Assembly (NCBI RefSeq): GCF_003201975.1
Contig: NZ_QJJQ01000001.1
Location: 62,001 to 126,000 of the forward strand
DNA: 64,000 nt
Direction of reading: 5' to 3'
From: Pseudogracilibacillus auburnensis
Lineage (GTDB): Bacteria > Bacillota > Bacilli > Bacillales > Amphibacillaceae
The notes beneath the pieces are model-generated. The model made no database searches, was not told the origin of the DNA, and worked only from the letters and a program-made list of their open reading frames with translations. Position 1 is the first letter of the stretch. The number at the start of each line of letters is the position of its first letter. The translations under genes were made by a program, and so were the position numbers. Shown here one piece after another: positions 25,158 through 33,302 of this stretch.

Positions 25158-26678
25158 ATGGAAATTCTTTATGTACCCATTGATGAAAGACCGTGTAATA
25201 CCCATATCGTTGAGAGAATTGCAAACACAGCAGAAGATATTAAGTTACTTCTACCACCAAATGAATTTTTTGGGAATAAAAAAACCCCTTCAGACACGGA
25301 AAAAATATGGGAATGGATAAATAACGAGGCAGTTCGATCCGATGCAATTATTCTTAGTATCGACATGCTCGTATATGGTGGTTTAATCCCTTCACGATTA
25401 CATGAATTGACAGAAGATAAAGCAGTCAAGTGGATGAATCGATTAAGGTCTTTACGTAAAAAGTATTCCAATCTACCAATCTATGCATCAAATATGATTA
25501 TGCGTACACCTAAATATAGTTCTAGTGATGAGGAGCCAGACTACTATGAAGATTGGGGGAAGGAAATATATTTACAGGCTTATTTACATGATAAAAGCAG
25601 GCGTGTCCAATTGTCTGCAAAAGAAAAAGATCAATTAGCTGAAATTCAAAATAAGTTACCCCAAAACTTTGTAGAAGACTATGAGAAAAGAAGACAGTTC
25701 AATTCCATGGTGAACGAATATGTCCTAGATTTAGTGAAGGAAGGGGTTATTTCTTTTCTAGTTATTCCTCAAGATGATAGTGCGGAATTTGGTTATACAG
25801 CAATAGATCAAAAGGTAATTGTTTCTAAGCGTGAACAATTGCGTTTGGATAAACAGGTATTGATTTATCCGGGTGCAGACGAGGTGGGAGCAACATTGCT
25901 TGCTCGCGTTTATAACGATGTGAAAGGATATCAACCAAAAATTTACCCCATTTGGAGCAGTACACTTGGTCCGACACTTATTCCAATGTATGAGGATCGA
26001 CCTTTTGCTGAAAGTATGAAGTCTCATATTTATGCGGCAGGATGTCGAATGGTAGAACGTCCCGAAGATGCTGATTTGGTTCTTGCTTACAACGTTCCTG
26101 GTCGAGTAATGCAGGAAGCCTGGGATCAGCCTGAAAGAGATGTTACTTATTCAAGTTATCGAAATATGCTTCTATTTGTTGAGCAAATAAAAAAATATAT
26201 TGAACAAGGAATGCATGTAATAATCGCAGATTCTGCCTTTGCTAATGGTGGAGATTCTGAATTAGTTAGACTGTTGGATAACGAAGAAATTCTAAGTAAA
26301 CTGTTATCTTATAAGGGATGGAATACGAATTGTAATACGTTAGGTACAACCATTTCTCAAGGAGTCATTGGTCAATTTGGTCATTCAAATAAAATACAAG
26401 AAAATATTATCTATCATTTATTAGATGACTTTTTATATCAAACGGAAATACGTATGCAGATGGTTTCTGATTATTTGCCAAAACATGATCTGAATTATTT
26501 TGATCTAAAAAGGAAGGCAGATATTGTTAATCAAGAGAGAGATAAACGATTACAAAACTCTTTTAATAAGGAATTTGTTCATTCTTTTCAACATGTAAAA
26601 ATAGAACAATTAAAAACATATGCCCCTTGGAATCGAATGTTTGAATGTGGGATCGACTTAAAAGTGAATTTTGGATAA
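25158..26678 (+). CDS. DUF4127 family protein
   Basis: A 506-residue protein beginning MEILYVPIDERPCNTHIVER, the hallmark of the DUF4127 family (PF13552). Further conserved-looking parts are DAIILSIDMLVYGGLIPSR, ASNMIMRTPKYSS, FLVIPQDDSAEFGY, YPGADEVGATLLARV, IIADSAFANGGDSEL and NTLGTTISQGVIGQF. There is no signal peptide or membrane segment. The Asp/Arg-rich first strand and the DD, GADE and DSAFANGGD motifs look like polar active-site or metal-site segments, but I know no proven activity for the family. Its place between the ROK-RpiR fusion and NanE points to amino-sugar or glycan breakdown. Confidence 0.85.
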   Translation: MEILYVPIDERPCNTHIVERIANTAEDIKLLLPPNEFFGNKKTPSDTEKIWEWINNEAVRSDAIILSIDMLVYGGLIPSRLHELTEDKAVKWMNRLRSLRKKYSNLPIYASNMIMRTPKYSSSDEEPDYYEDWGKEIYLQAYLHDKSRRVQLSAKEKDQLAEIQNKLPQNFVEDYEKRRQFNSMVNEYVLDLVKEGVISFLVIPQDDSAEFGYTAIDQKVIVSKREQLRLDKQVLIYPGADEVGATLLARVYNDVKGYQPKIYPIWSSTLGPTLIPMYEDRPFAESMKSHIYAAGCRMVERPEDADLVLAYNVPGRVMQEAWDQPERDVTYSSYRNMLLFVEQIKKYIEQGMHVIIADSAFANGGDSELVRLLDNEEILSKLLSYKGWNTNCNTLGTTISQGVIGQFGHSNKIQENIIYHLLDDFLYQTEIRMQMVSDYLPKHDLNYFDLKRKADIVNQERDKRLQNSFNKEFVHSFQHVKIEQLKTYAPWNRMFECGIDLKVNFG

Positions 26679-26724
26679 TCTCCATTCTCACGGTATAAAA
26701 AAGTATGGGCAAGGAGAAGTAAGT

Positions 26725-27429
26725 ATGAAAAAAAATAGTTTCTTAAATGAGATATATCACCATTTAATCGTATCTTGTCAGGCGCTTGAAGATGAACCAT
26801 TACATGGAGCTGAAATCATGGCGAAAATGGCTCAAGCTGCAAAAGAAGGTGGAGCAAAAGCGATTAGATGCAACTCTGTACCAGATTGTATAGCCATTAA
26901 AAAACAAACAAATCTTCCCGTAATTGCAATTATTAAGCGTGATTATCCTAATAGTGAAATATATATTACACCAACTTTGGAAGAAATTAAAGAATTGCTC
27001 TCTGTACGTCCAGAAGTTATCGCCTTAGATGCAACGAAACGAACACGACCTCATCAAGAGAAATTAAAAGATTTGGTTGATTACATTCATGAAAATAGTG
27101 ATACGCTTGTTATGGGGGACATTGCGACACTTGAAGATGCTAAGTACGCTTATGAATGTAATGTGGACATTCTTTCTTCTACGCTTTCTGGTTATACAAA
27201 AGAAACAGAACATAAGGATAGTCCGGATTTTGCTCTAGTGGAAGAACTTTGTAGAACATATACTATTCCAATTATTGCAGAAGGAAAAATTAATACTCCT
27301 AATGAAGCAGAGAAAATGCTTGAATTAGGAGCTTGGTCAGTGGTTGTAGGAAGTGCTATTACGAGACCACAGTTAATTACGAAAACGTTTGTACAAGTAA
27401 TAGAAAAAAAGGGTGATTGTTTTGCATAG
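26725..27429 (+). CDS. nanE: N-acetylmannosamine-6-phosphate 2-epimerase (NanE)
   Basis: A 234-residue TIM-barrel protein of the NanE family, which converts ManNAc-6-phosphate to GlcNAc-6-phosphate. Family segments are LIVSCQALEDEPLHGAEIMA, GAKAIRCNSVPDC, VIAIIKRDYPNSEIYITPT (with the conserved Lys), VIALDATKRTRP, VMGDIATLEDA, DILSSTLSGYT and PIIAEGKINTPNEA (with the conserved Glu). ATG 26725 follows AAGGAGA and gives normal length. Its end overlaps the next gene by eight bases. No nanA lyase or nanT is nearby, so the source of ManNAc-6-P is probably the ROK kinase acting on imported sugar, not sialic acid cleavage. Confidence 0.88.
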   Translation: MKKNSFLNEIYHHLIVSCQALEDEPLHGAEIMAKMAQAAKEGGAKAIRCNSVPDCIAIKKQTNLPVIAIIKRDYPNSEIYITPTLEEIKELLSVRPEVIALDATKRTRPHQEKLKDLVDYIHENSDTLVMGDIATLEDAKYAYECNVDILSSTLSGYTKETEHKDSPDFALVEELCRTYTIPIIAEGKINTPNEAEKMLELGAWSVVVGSAITRPQLITKTFVQVIEKKGDCFA

Positions 27430-29002
27430 GGAAAAAAGAGCAGATGTCATCGTTTTAGGTGGAGGTCTCGGCGGATGTATGGCTTCTCTAGCGGCTGCCA
27501 AAATGGGTTTGAACGTGATTTTGACAGAGGAAACCGATTGGATTGGTGGTCAACTTACTAGCCAAGGAGTACCACTAGATGAACATCCATGGATTGAGCA
27601 ATTCGGTTGTACGGCTACATACCGAGAATTTCGAAATAAAGTACGTGAATATTATAAAACAAATTATCCTTTAACTGATGCAGCAAAAAAGGATGATTTT
27701 TTAAATCCCGGAAACGCATGGGTTAGTCGCTTGTCTCATGAGCCGAAAGTAGCTTTAAAAGTGTTGGAAGACATGCTAGCACCTTATGTAAATAGTGGAA
27801 GAATTCAAATCTGCTATCACTATAAACCTGATTCCGCCAGTACAGTTGGTGATTTTGTCACATCCGTCACAGTTCGTCATCTATCGAAAGGTGATAAAAT
27901 AACGCTATTTGGTAAGTACTTCATTGATGCAACTGAAGTCGGTGATGTTTTACCACTTGCGAATGTGGAATATGTGACTGGAGCTGAATCAAAGGAAACA
28001 ACAGGAGAACCACATGCCTTGGAACAAGAAGATCCACTTGATATGCAATCCATCACATATGTGTTTGCAGTTGATTATTTAGAAGGTAAAGATTATACCA
28101 TTGAAAAACCTGAGCAATATGAATTTTGGAAGCAATTTATTCCTAGTTATTCAACATATCCTTTATTGAGTTGGTATGCAGTGAATAGCGAAGATACCTC
28201 TACGTTAAAAGAGTTTACATTACTCCCAAATGATCAGGACATTCCTTCATTATTTACTTATCGTCGTGCACTGGCTGTCGATCATTTAAGTGACGCCATA
28301 TATGAGGGGGATGTATCATTAATCAACTGGCCACAAAATGATTATTTTTTAGGTGCAATTGTTGATGTCTCAGAAGAAGTCAGGAAAAAAAATCTGCATG
28401 GTGCAAAACAGCTAAGCTTATCTTTGTTATATTGGCTCCAGACTGAAGCTCCAAGGCTCGATGGTGGCAAAGGATACCCAGGTCTACGACTTAGAAAAGA
28501 TGTACTTGGTACGGAAGATGGACTTGCAAAATATCCATATATCCGGGAGTCAAGGAGGATTAAAGCGGTTTATACTATTACGGAGACGGATGTTAATAAA
28601 CAGTTTAGAGGAGAGAAAGGAATTCTTCAATATAAAGATAGTATTGGAGTGGGGAGCTACCATTTGGATTTGCATCACACCGTTCATTCTAATCGAACTT
28701 TTTATCTGCCAAGTTACCCTTATGAAATTCCTTTAGGCGCAGTGTTACCAACAAGAGTGAGAAATGTCTTGCCAGCTTGTAAAAATATCGGTACAACGCA
28801 AATCACCAATGGTTGCTATCGTGTACATCCGACAGAGTGGAATATCGGTGAATCTGTCGGTTATTTGGCTGCTTACGCCATTTTAAATAATATTAGCGCC
28901 CATGATGTTCGTGAAAATCAAGATCATTTACTGTCCTATCAGGGCATGTTGAAGCAAAATGGTATCCAGCTACATTGGCCTGAAGATATCGATTTAGCAT
29001 AG
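27422..29002 (+). CDS. FAD-dependent oxidoreductase (PF12831 type)
   Basis: A 526-residue protein. The FAD-binding Rossmann motif is near the start (DVIVLGGGLGGCMASLAAAK) and is followed by LTEETDWIGGQLTSQGVP, characteristic of the FAD_oxidored (PF12831) group. DATEVGDVLPLANVEY and the C-terminal IGTTQITNGCYRVHPTEWNI and GESVGYLAAYA complete the flavin-binding shell. I prefer TTG 27422, which overlaps nanE by eight bases and has AGGGTGA just upstream; GTG 27413 is the alternative. Proteins of this group occur in carbohydrate operons but their reactions are mostly unknown. It may oxidise a modified sugar or glycosidic alcohol. Confidence 0.85.
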   Translation: MHREKRADVIVLGGGLGGCMASLAAAKMGLNVILTEETDWIGGQLTSQGVPLDEHPWIEQFGCTATYREFRNKVREYYKTNYPLTDAAKKDDFLNPGNAWVSRLSHEPKVALKVLEDMLAPYVNSGRIQICYHYKPDSASTVGDFVTSVTVRHLSKGDKITLFGKYFIDATEVGDVLPLANVEYVTGAESKETTGEPHALEQEDPLDMQSITYVFAVDYLEGKDYTIEKPEQYEFWKQFIPSYSTYPLLSWYAVNSEDTSTLKEFTLLPNDQDIPSLFTYRRALAVDHLSDAIYEGDVSLINWPQNDYFLGAIVDVSEEVRKKNLHGAKQLSLSLLYWLQTEAPRLDGGKGYPGLRLRKDVLGTEDGLAKYPYIRESRRIKAVYTITETDVNKQFRGEKGILQYKDSIGVGSYHLDLHHTVHSNRTFYLPSYPYEIPLGAVLPTRVRNVLPACKNIGTTQITNGCYRVHPTEWNIGESVGYLAAYAILNNISAHDVRENQDHLLSYQGMLKQNGIQLHWPEDIDLA

Positions 29003-29026
29003 TTCATTAAGGAAGGATATTGTACT

Positions 29027-29746
29027 TTGATGAAAATCTCGGGAACATTTGATAGTAAAATTGTAAACGAAAGCTATGAATATTATCTATTAAAACCAGC
29101 AGAAAAAATGCAAGATGCTTCTATTTTGTATGTTCAAGATGGAAAGGATTACTTAACATTAGGTGGATTGGAAGATACATTTAAAAAATTACTAGCAAGT
29201 AATCCATATCTAGCAAATAAAATGATACTTGTCCTAATCCATCCAGGAAGTTCATTGCAAAGATGGCATTCCTATAGTAGAAAAGGAAATCGTTTTAACA
29301 AATATATTCAATTTATGACGGATGAATTTATACCCACAATAGAAGAAGAACTAGAAACGAGTAACATACACATTGTAAAACGAGGATTTCTCGGAGACTC
29401 ATTGGCTGGTAATGTATCTTTGAATATAGCTATTAAAAATCCTAAAAAATGTACGCATTTGTTGCTTCAATCAGCTGCAGTTTCGAAGGATGATATTCAA
29501 CTGTTACAAGATGTCGAATGTTTGAATTGGAATGTTTATCAAACAGTCGGCATATATGAAGATGAATTTATATCCCCAATTACGAAGGAAAAGATGAATA
29601 TTCTGTCGTATAATCGAGAACTACGTGACATGTTTACTAAAAAAGGTGCAACGATCCAATACATAGAACTAGAAGAAAATCATGAATGGGTTATTTGGAA
29701 ACAAGATTTGCCGAATGTATTAGATTATTTTATGATGACTACATAG
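29027..29746 (+). CDS. Esterase-like alpha/beta hydrolase
   Basis: A 239-residue alpha/beta hydrolase of the putative-esterase (Fes/esterase D-like) type. The early strand is DASILYVQDGKDYL; the nucleophile elbow is GDSLAG (after HIVKRGFL) with its Ser; the catalytic His is probably in LEENHEWVIWKQDLP near the end. There is no signal peptide, so it acts in the cytoplasm. It is the last gene of the operon and could remove acyl groups from imported sugars. The start is either TTG 29027 or ATG 29030, which differ by one codon. Confidence 0.75.
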   Translation: MMKISGTFDSKIVNESYEYYLLKPAEKMQDASILYVQDGKDYLTLGGLEDTFKKLLASNPYLANKMILVLIHPGSSLQRWHSYSRKGNRFNKYIQFMTDEFIPTIEEELETSNIHIVKRGFLGDSLAGNVSLNIAIKNPKKCTHLLLQSAAVSKDDIQLLQDVECLNWNVYQTVGIYEDEFISPITKEKMNILSYNRELRDMFTKKGATIQYIELEENHEWVIWKQDLPNVLDYFMMTT

Positions 29747-29920
29747 AGTATACAACATCTAAGAGTCTAGTAAATTAACTTGTCATAGTAGCATGCTGCT
29801 AGAAGCGGTCGGATATGCTTTGATTTTCCCGGTTTTGTCAACGTGATTGGTTTAGCTTAATAGGAATTTGAAAGTTGAAAAGAAAATAAATTATGTTGAA
29901 ATGAGATAGTAAAAATTCAT

Positions 29921-29958
29921 TCTCCACCTATGTAACTAATACAGTAGGTGGAGTTTTT
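29921..29958 (+). terminator. Terminator of the NanE operon
   Basis: CTCCACCTA (29922-29930) pairs with TAGGTGGAG (29945-29953) around a 14-base loop, followed by TTTTT. The 170 bases between the esterase stop and this stem hold no gene. Confidence 0.88.
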
Positions 29959-29993
29959 ATATTGCCTAAAAAATTAGTATTAGCCCCTCTATT

Positions 29994-30016
29994 GTTCTTT
30001 GGTATAACCAAAGAAC
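29994..30016. promoter_or_regulatory. Perfect inverted repeat, possible operator
   Basis: GTTCTTTGG and CCAAAGAAC are perfect 9 bp arms around TATAA. There is no T-run on the right to suggest termination. It lies about 60 bp upstream of the next promoter's -35. It may be an operator or a residual hairpin. Confidence 0.4.
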
Positions 30017-30073
30017 GAACAGATAATAATACCCTTAACAATATTTTCCTTATTGTAACAAGCATAAAAAACA

Positions 30074-30131
30074 TTTACAATAAAACATATATCATATATA
30101 ATATATAATATCTAAAATGTAAGCGTTGTAA
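30074..30131 (+). promoter_or_regulatory. Promoter of the cupin-RidA-AtoE operon with GntR-type and cre-like sites
   Basis: TTTACA (30074-30079), a 17 bp spacer and TATAAT (30097-30102). An A/T-rich element at 30093-30112 overlaps the -10; it shares the core ATATATAATAT with the 20 bp palindrome before the GntR gene at 32567. Downstream, ATGTAAGCGTTGTAA (30117-30131) matches the cre consensus with one mismatch. Control by the local GntR regulator and possibly CcpA is likely. Confidence 0.6.
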
Positions 30132-30154
30132 CGCAAAGGAAAGGAATGAGTTAA

Positions 30155-30553
30155 ATGAAGCATGATCCGAACAAAAGGTTGGAAGGCGAAGTACATGTCA
30201 ACACTGAAAAAATGGAGTGGGATAGTAAATCACTAGAAGGTCTTTTCGATAAAATGCTTTTTAGAAATGAAGAAACTGGAGCAACTATTGCTCTTATCAA
30301 ATTTGAAAAGGGCGCAGGTATTCCAATGAAACATGAACATGCATCAAATCAATTTATGTATATGCTTTCTGGAAAGTATCAATATACGGAAACAGGAATT
30401 ACGTTAGAACCTGGTGATTATTATGCAAATGCAAAAGGAAATTTTCATGGCCCAACAGTAGCACTTGAAGAAACAGTTTTCTTAGAAATATATGATGGTC
30501 CTCATTATCCTAGTAGACCAGAATTTTATGATAATGATGAGGATGCACAATAA
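30155..30553 (+). CDS. Cupin-domain protein
   Basis: A 132-residue single-domain cupin. Motif 1 is GIPMKHEHASNQFMYMLSGK, with two His and a following beta-strand pair. Motif 2 includes LEPGDYYANAKGNFHGP, and a late His sits in YDGPHYPSR. The His set suggests a metal-binding, ChrR/acetylacetone-dioxygenase-like cupin, either an enzyme (dioxygenase or isomerase) or a ligand binder. It is the first gene of an operon with RidA and an AtoE-type transporter, which suggests catabolism of a small organic acid. I cannot name the reaction. Confidence 0.8.
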   Translation: MKHDPNKRLEGEVHVNTEKMEWDSKSLEGLFDKMLFRNEETGATIALIKFEKGAGIPMKHEHASNQFMYMLSGKYQYTETGITLEPGDYYANAKGNFHGPTVALEETVFLEIYDGPHYPSRPEFYDNDEDAQ

Positions 30554-30570
30554 ATTTAGGGGGATTAAAA

Positions 30571-30978
30571 TTGAAAATTATTGAACATGTAAGTCCAAAA
30601 TTAAGCGAGCCTTTAGGAATTTATTCACAAGCAATTGAGGTAAGTAAGCCGGAACGATTAATTTTTGTATCTGGATTTACTTCAAGAGATAAGGAAGGAA
30701 ATGTCGTTGGGAAAGACGACATAAAGGTACAGACTGATAATGTTCTAACTAACATGAAACATATTCTTGAAGAAGCAGGAGCAACGATGAATGACATTGT
30801 CAAAATGACCTTATATATAAAAGATATGAATATGTTTAATGAAATTCACGAGGTAAGAGCCAAATATTTTGATCAACCATATCCTGCATGTGCCATGTTA
30901 GAAGTATCAAGAATGGTAAGTCCAGAACATTTAATTGAAATAGAAGCAATTGCAGCAGTAAAAGAAAATAATAATTAA
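30571..30978 (+). CDS. RidA/YjgF-family protein
   Basis: A 135-residue RidA-family protein. Family members hydrolyse reactive imines or enamines released by amino-acid and other catabolic enzymes, and some relatives are dedicated deaminases in ring-cleavage pathways. Visible parts are EPLGIYSQAIEV, LIFVSGFTSRDKEGNVVG, the helix DNVLTNMKHILEEAGATMND and the C-terminal PACAMLEVSRMVSPEHLIEI. There a Ser-Arg pair stands near the position of the catalytic Arg of RidA. The start is TTG 30571 with GGGGG upstream. Being in a substrate-specific operon suggests a pathway role rather than general housekeeping. Confidence 0.85.
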   Translation: MKIIEHVSPKLSEPLGIYSQAIEVSKPERLIFVSGFTSRDKEGNVVGKDDIKVQTDNVLTNMKHILEEAGATMNDIVKMTLYIKDMNMFNEIHEVRAKYFDQPYPACAMLEVSRMVSPEHLIEIEAIAAVKENNN

Positions 30979-31194
30979 TTAAAAAATTATTGATAGGAAA
31001 TCCAGTCCAACATCGTATATAGCGGGTTAGACCAATTCGAACCATTCACTAACTTTGGTTCCTGAATGTACCTATAGTCGAGGCAACAATCGTTATTTTT
31101 CAATAAATAGATTTAGGGTTTTTCTAGTGATCTCAAAACCAACTGGAATTACTCCTAAGTCTAAATTCTAATTCTTTGTACAAGGAGTGATTTG

Positions 31195-32541
31195 ATGAAA
31201 AAACTAGCAAATTTCTTTAACTCGTTAGTTCAAAAATATTTACCGGACCCATTTGTATTCGCTGTCATCCTATTGGTTATTGTTTTATTAAGTGCATTTA
31301 TTTGGACACCGACTTCCCCAGGTGAAATGATTGATCATTTTGGAGATGGATTTTGGAGTTTACTCGCATTTACAATGCAGTTAAGTATCGTCTTAATTAC
31401 GAGTTCCGCTATTGCTAATACTCGTTTTATTAAAAAGTATTTAGCAAAACTAGCTTCCATTCCTAAAAATCCAACACAAGCAGTTTTTACAGTTGCAATT
31501 GTAACTTCTCTAGTAGGTATCATAAATTGGGGAATCGCACTTGTAGTAGGAATTATTTATGCAAAGGAAGTAGCAAAACAAGTAAAAGGGACACATTATC
31601 CTTTATTAATTGCAGCATCTTATATTGGTTTTACGGTATGGAGTTCCGGCTTATCGTCATCCATTCCTTTGACATTGAATACACCTGATCACCCGGTAGA
31701 AGGGATTAACGGAATAATACCTTTAACAGAAACAATTTTTACGTTGCATAATTTAATTATTGGGCTTGCGCTAATTTTAACCTATGCATTAGTAAGTAGA
31801 ATGCTGACACCAAAAGAGCATGAGATTATTGCCATTGATTCTAATAAACTTATAGAGGATGACAACTCTAGTGATTTTGAACAGAAAGTCGACTTAAAAG
31901 GAAAATCACTTGCATTTAAATTAGAACATAATCGAATTATCTCTTCGATTGCTGGTATAGTTTGTTTACTGTTTTTTGCTAAAGCAATTATTACAGGGGG
32001 AGTTAATGCGATAAACTTAAATACAATTAATATGTTCACGATTGGTTTAGGTTTACTAATGTATAGTGGTGTAAAGCCTTACCTTGAAGCAGCAGGAGGT
32101 TCCATCAAGTCAGTTACTCCATTAATCATTTTATACCCATTTTATGGGGCGATTCAAACAATGTTAGCGGGTTCAGGCTTAGGAGAAATTGTTTCTAATT
32201 ATTTTGCGTCTATTGCAACAGCAGAAACACTCCCTATTTTGACATATTTAGCAGCAGGTTTTCTTAATTTATTTGTTCCGGCAGCAGGTGGACAGATTAT
32301 TATTCAAGGACCTATCTTTTTACCGATAGCTGAGCAACTTGGTGTTCCACAAGGGTTAATAGCAATGGCAATCACTTATGGTGATACATGGACAAACTTA
32401 CTTCAACCATTTTGGGCGTTACCAGCACTAGCGTTAGCCGGTTTAGGAGTTCGTGATATCATGGGATATTGTATTACAGCAATGCTTGTTAGCGGTGTTG
32501 TAACTGGTGTATTACTAACAATATTACCAATAATTCTTTAA
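31195..32541 (+). CDS. Short-chain fatty acid transporter family protein (AtoE type)
   Basis: A 448-residue polytopic membrane protein of the AtoE / TIGR00366 family. Family segments are VQKYLPDPFVFAVILLVIVL near the start, INWGIALVVGIIYAKEVAK, ASYIGFTVWSSGLSSSIPL and FVPAAGGQIIIQGPIFLPIA. A hydrophilic loop lies at about 215-245. These proteins carry short-chain organic acids such as acetoacetate or butyrate. It is the likely importer for this operon. ATG 31195 has AAGGAG seven bases upstream. The 216 bases before it contain nothing I recognise. Confidence 0.87.
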   Translation: MKKLANFFNSLVQKYLPDPFVFAVILLVIVLLSAFIWTPTSPGEMIDHFGDGFWSLLAFTMQLSIVLITSSAIANTRFIKKYLAKLASIPKNPTQAVFTVAIVTSLVGIINWGIALVVGIIYAKEVAKQVKGTHYPLLIAASYIGFTVWSSGLSSSIPLTLNTPDHPVEGINGIIPLTETIFTLHNLIIGLALILTYALVSRMLTPKEHEIIAIDSNKLIEDDNSSDFEQKVDLKGKSLAFKLEHNRIISSIAGIVCLLFFAKAIITGGVNAINLNTINMFTIGLGLLMYSGVKPYLEAAGGSIKSVTPLIILYPFYGAIQTMLAGSGLGEIVSNYFASIATAETLPILTYLAAGFLNLFVPAAGGQIIIQGPIFLPIAEQLGVPQGLIAMAITYGDTWTNLLQPFWALPALALAGLGVRDIMGYCITAMLVSGVVTGVLLTILPIIL

Positions 32542-32566
32542 AATAATGTCTTAATTTCCTCATATG

Positions 32567-32586
32567 GTATATTATATATAATATAC
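32567..32586. promoter_or_regulatory. Operator palindrome over the GntR gene's -10
   Basis: GTATATTATATATAATATAC is a perfect 20 bp palindrome containing TATAAT at 32577-32582, 25 bases before the GntR start codon. The position suits autoregulation. A related A/T-rich element overlaps the -10 of the operon start at 30093-30112. Confidence 0.6.
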
Positions 32587-32611
32587 GCTGTATGAAATAG
32601 GAGAGATTTAT

Positions 32612-33286
32612 ATGAAGGAATATAAGACGAAAAGAGCAATGATTTATGATGTATTAAAACAAGAAATTTATGATGGTGTGTATAAGCCTGGTGAAAAATT
32701 AACGATTAGTAAATTGGCCAAACGATTTGGTAGTAGCGATATTCCTGTACGGGAAGCAATCAATCAACTTCAATCAGATAATTTAGCGATCGTTAAGCCT
32801 CATATTGGTGCATTTGTTGCACCACTATCCTTAAAAGATATTAAAAATATATTTGAAGTAAGGGTTGAAATCGAGGCACTCGCAACAAGACTGGCGACAA
32901 ATAATATGAATAAAGAAGAGATAGAAAAGTTACAACATCTTATAGATGAATCATATAAGGCACTGGAACGTCATGATTTTGATAAACTTGAATCATTGAA
33001 TATTGATTTCCATATGGGGATTTATCGACAAAGTAATAATGATATCCTTGTTCAACTAATCCAAGATTTATGGAAAAATGGAAATCGATATGGCTCTATT
33101 TTTAAAAAGAACGATAAACATAATATACTTTCCTTAAAAGAACATGAAGAAACCATTCGATATTTACAAGAAAAAAATGCTTTGAAAGCAGAAGAAGCAA
33201 TGTTAAAGCATACGTCAAGAGTAATGGAAGAAGTATTAGAACTCATTAAAAAAGATATTAAGCAAATAGAAGAAAAGTTAAAATGA
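32612..33286 (+). CDS. GntR-family regulator (FadR/FCD subfamily)
   Basis: A 224-residue regulator. The winged helix is at residues 5-70 (IYDGVYKPGEKLTISKLAKR, then SDIPVREAINQLQSDNLAIV). An all-helical FCD ligand domain follows at about 80-215, with the conserved start FEVRVEIEALATRLA, the His/Asp metal-site helix NIDFHMGIYRQSNN and a late His in EAMLKHTSRVMEE. FCD regulators usually sense a carboxylic acid. It lies between the AtoE-type transporter and the FAH hydrolase and probably represses this operon. Confidence 0.9.
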   Translation: MKEYKTKRAMIYDVLKQEIYDGVYKPGEKLTISKLAKRFGSSDIPVREAINQLQSDNLAIVKPHIGAFVAPLSLKDIKNIFEVRVEIEALATRLATNNMNKEEIEKLQHLIDESYKALERHDFDKLESLNIDFHMGIYRQSNNDILVQLIQDLWKNGNRYGSIFKKNDKHNILSLKEHEETIRYLQEKNALKAEEAMLKHTSRVMEEVLELIKKDIKQIEEKLK

Positions 33287-33302
33287 ATCTTGGGGGCTTA
33301 AA

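Noticed and set aside
26725-27429. Sialic acid catabolism locus
   Set aside because: NanE is present, but no N-acetylneuraminate lyase, sialidase or sialic acid transporter is recognisable.
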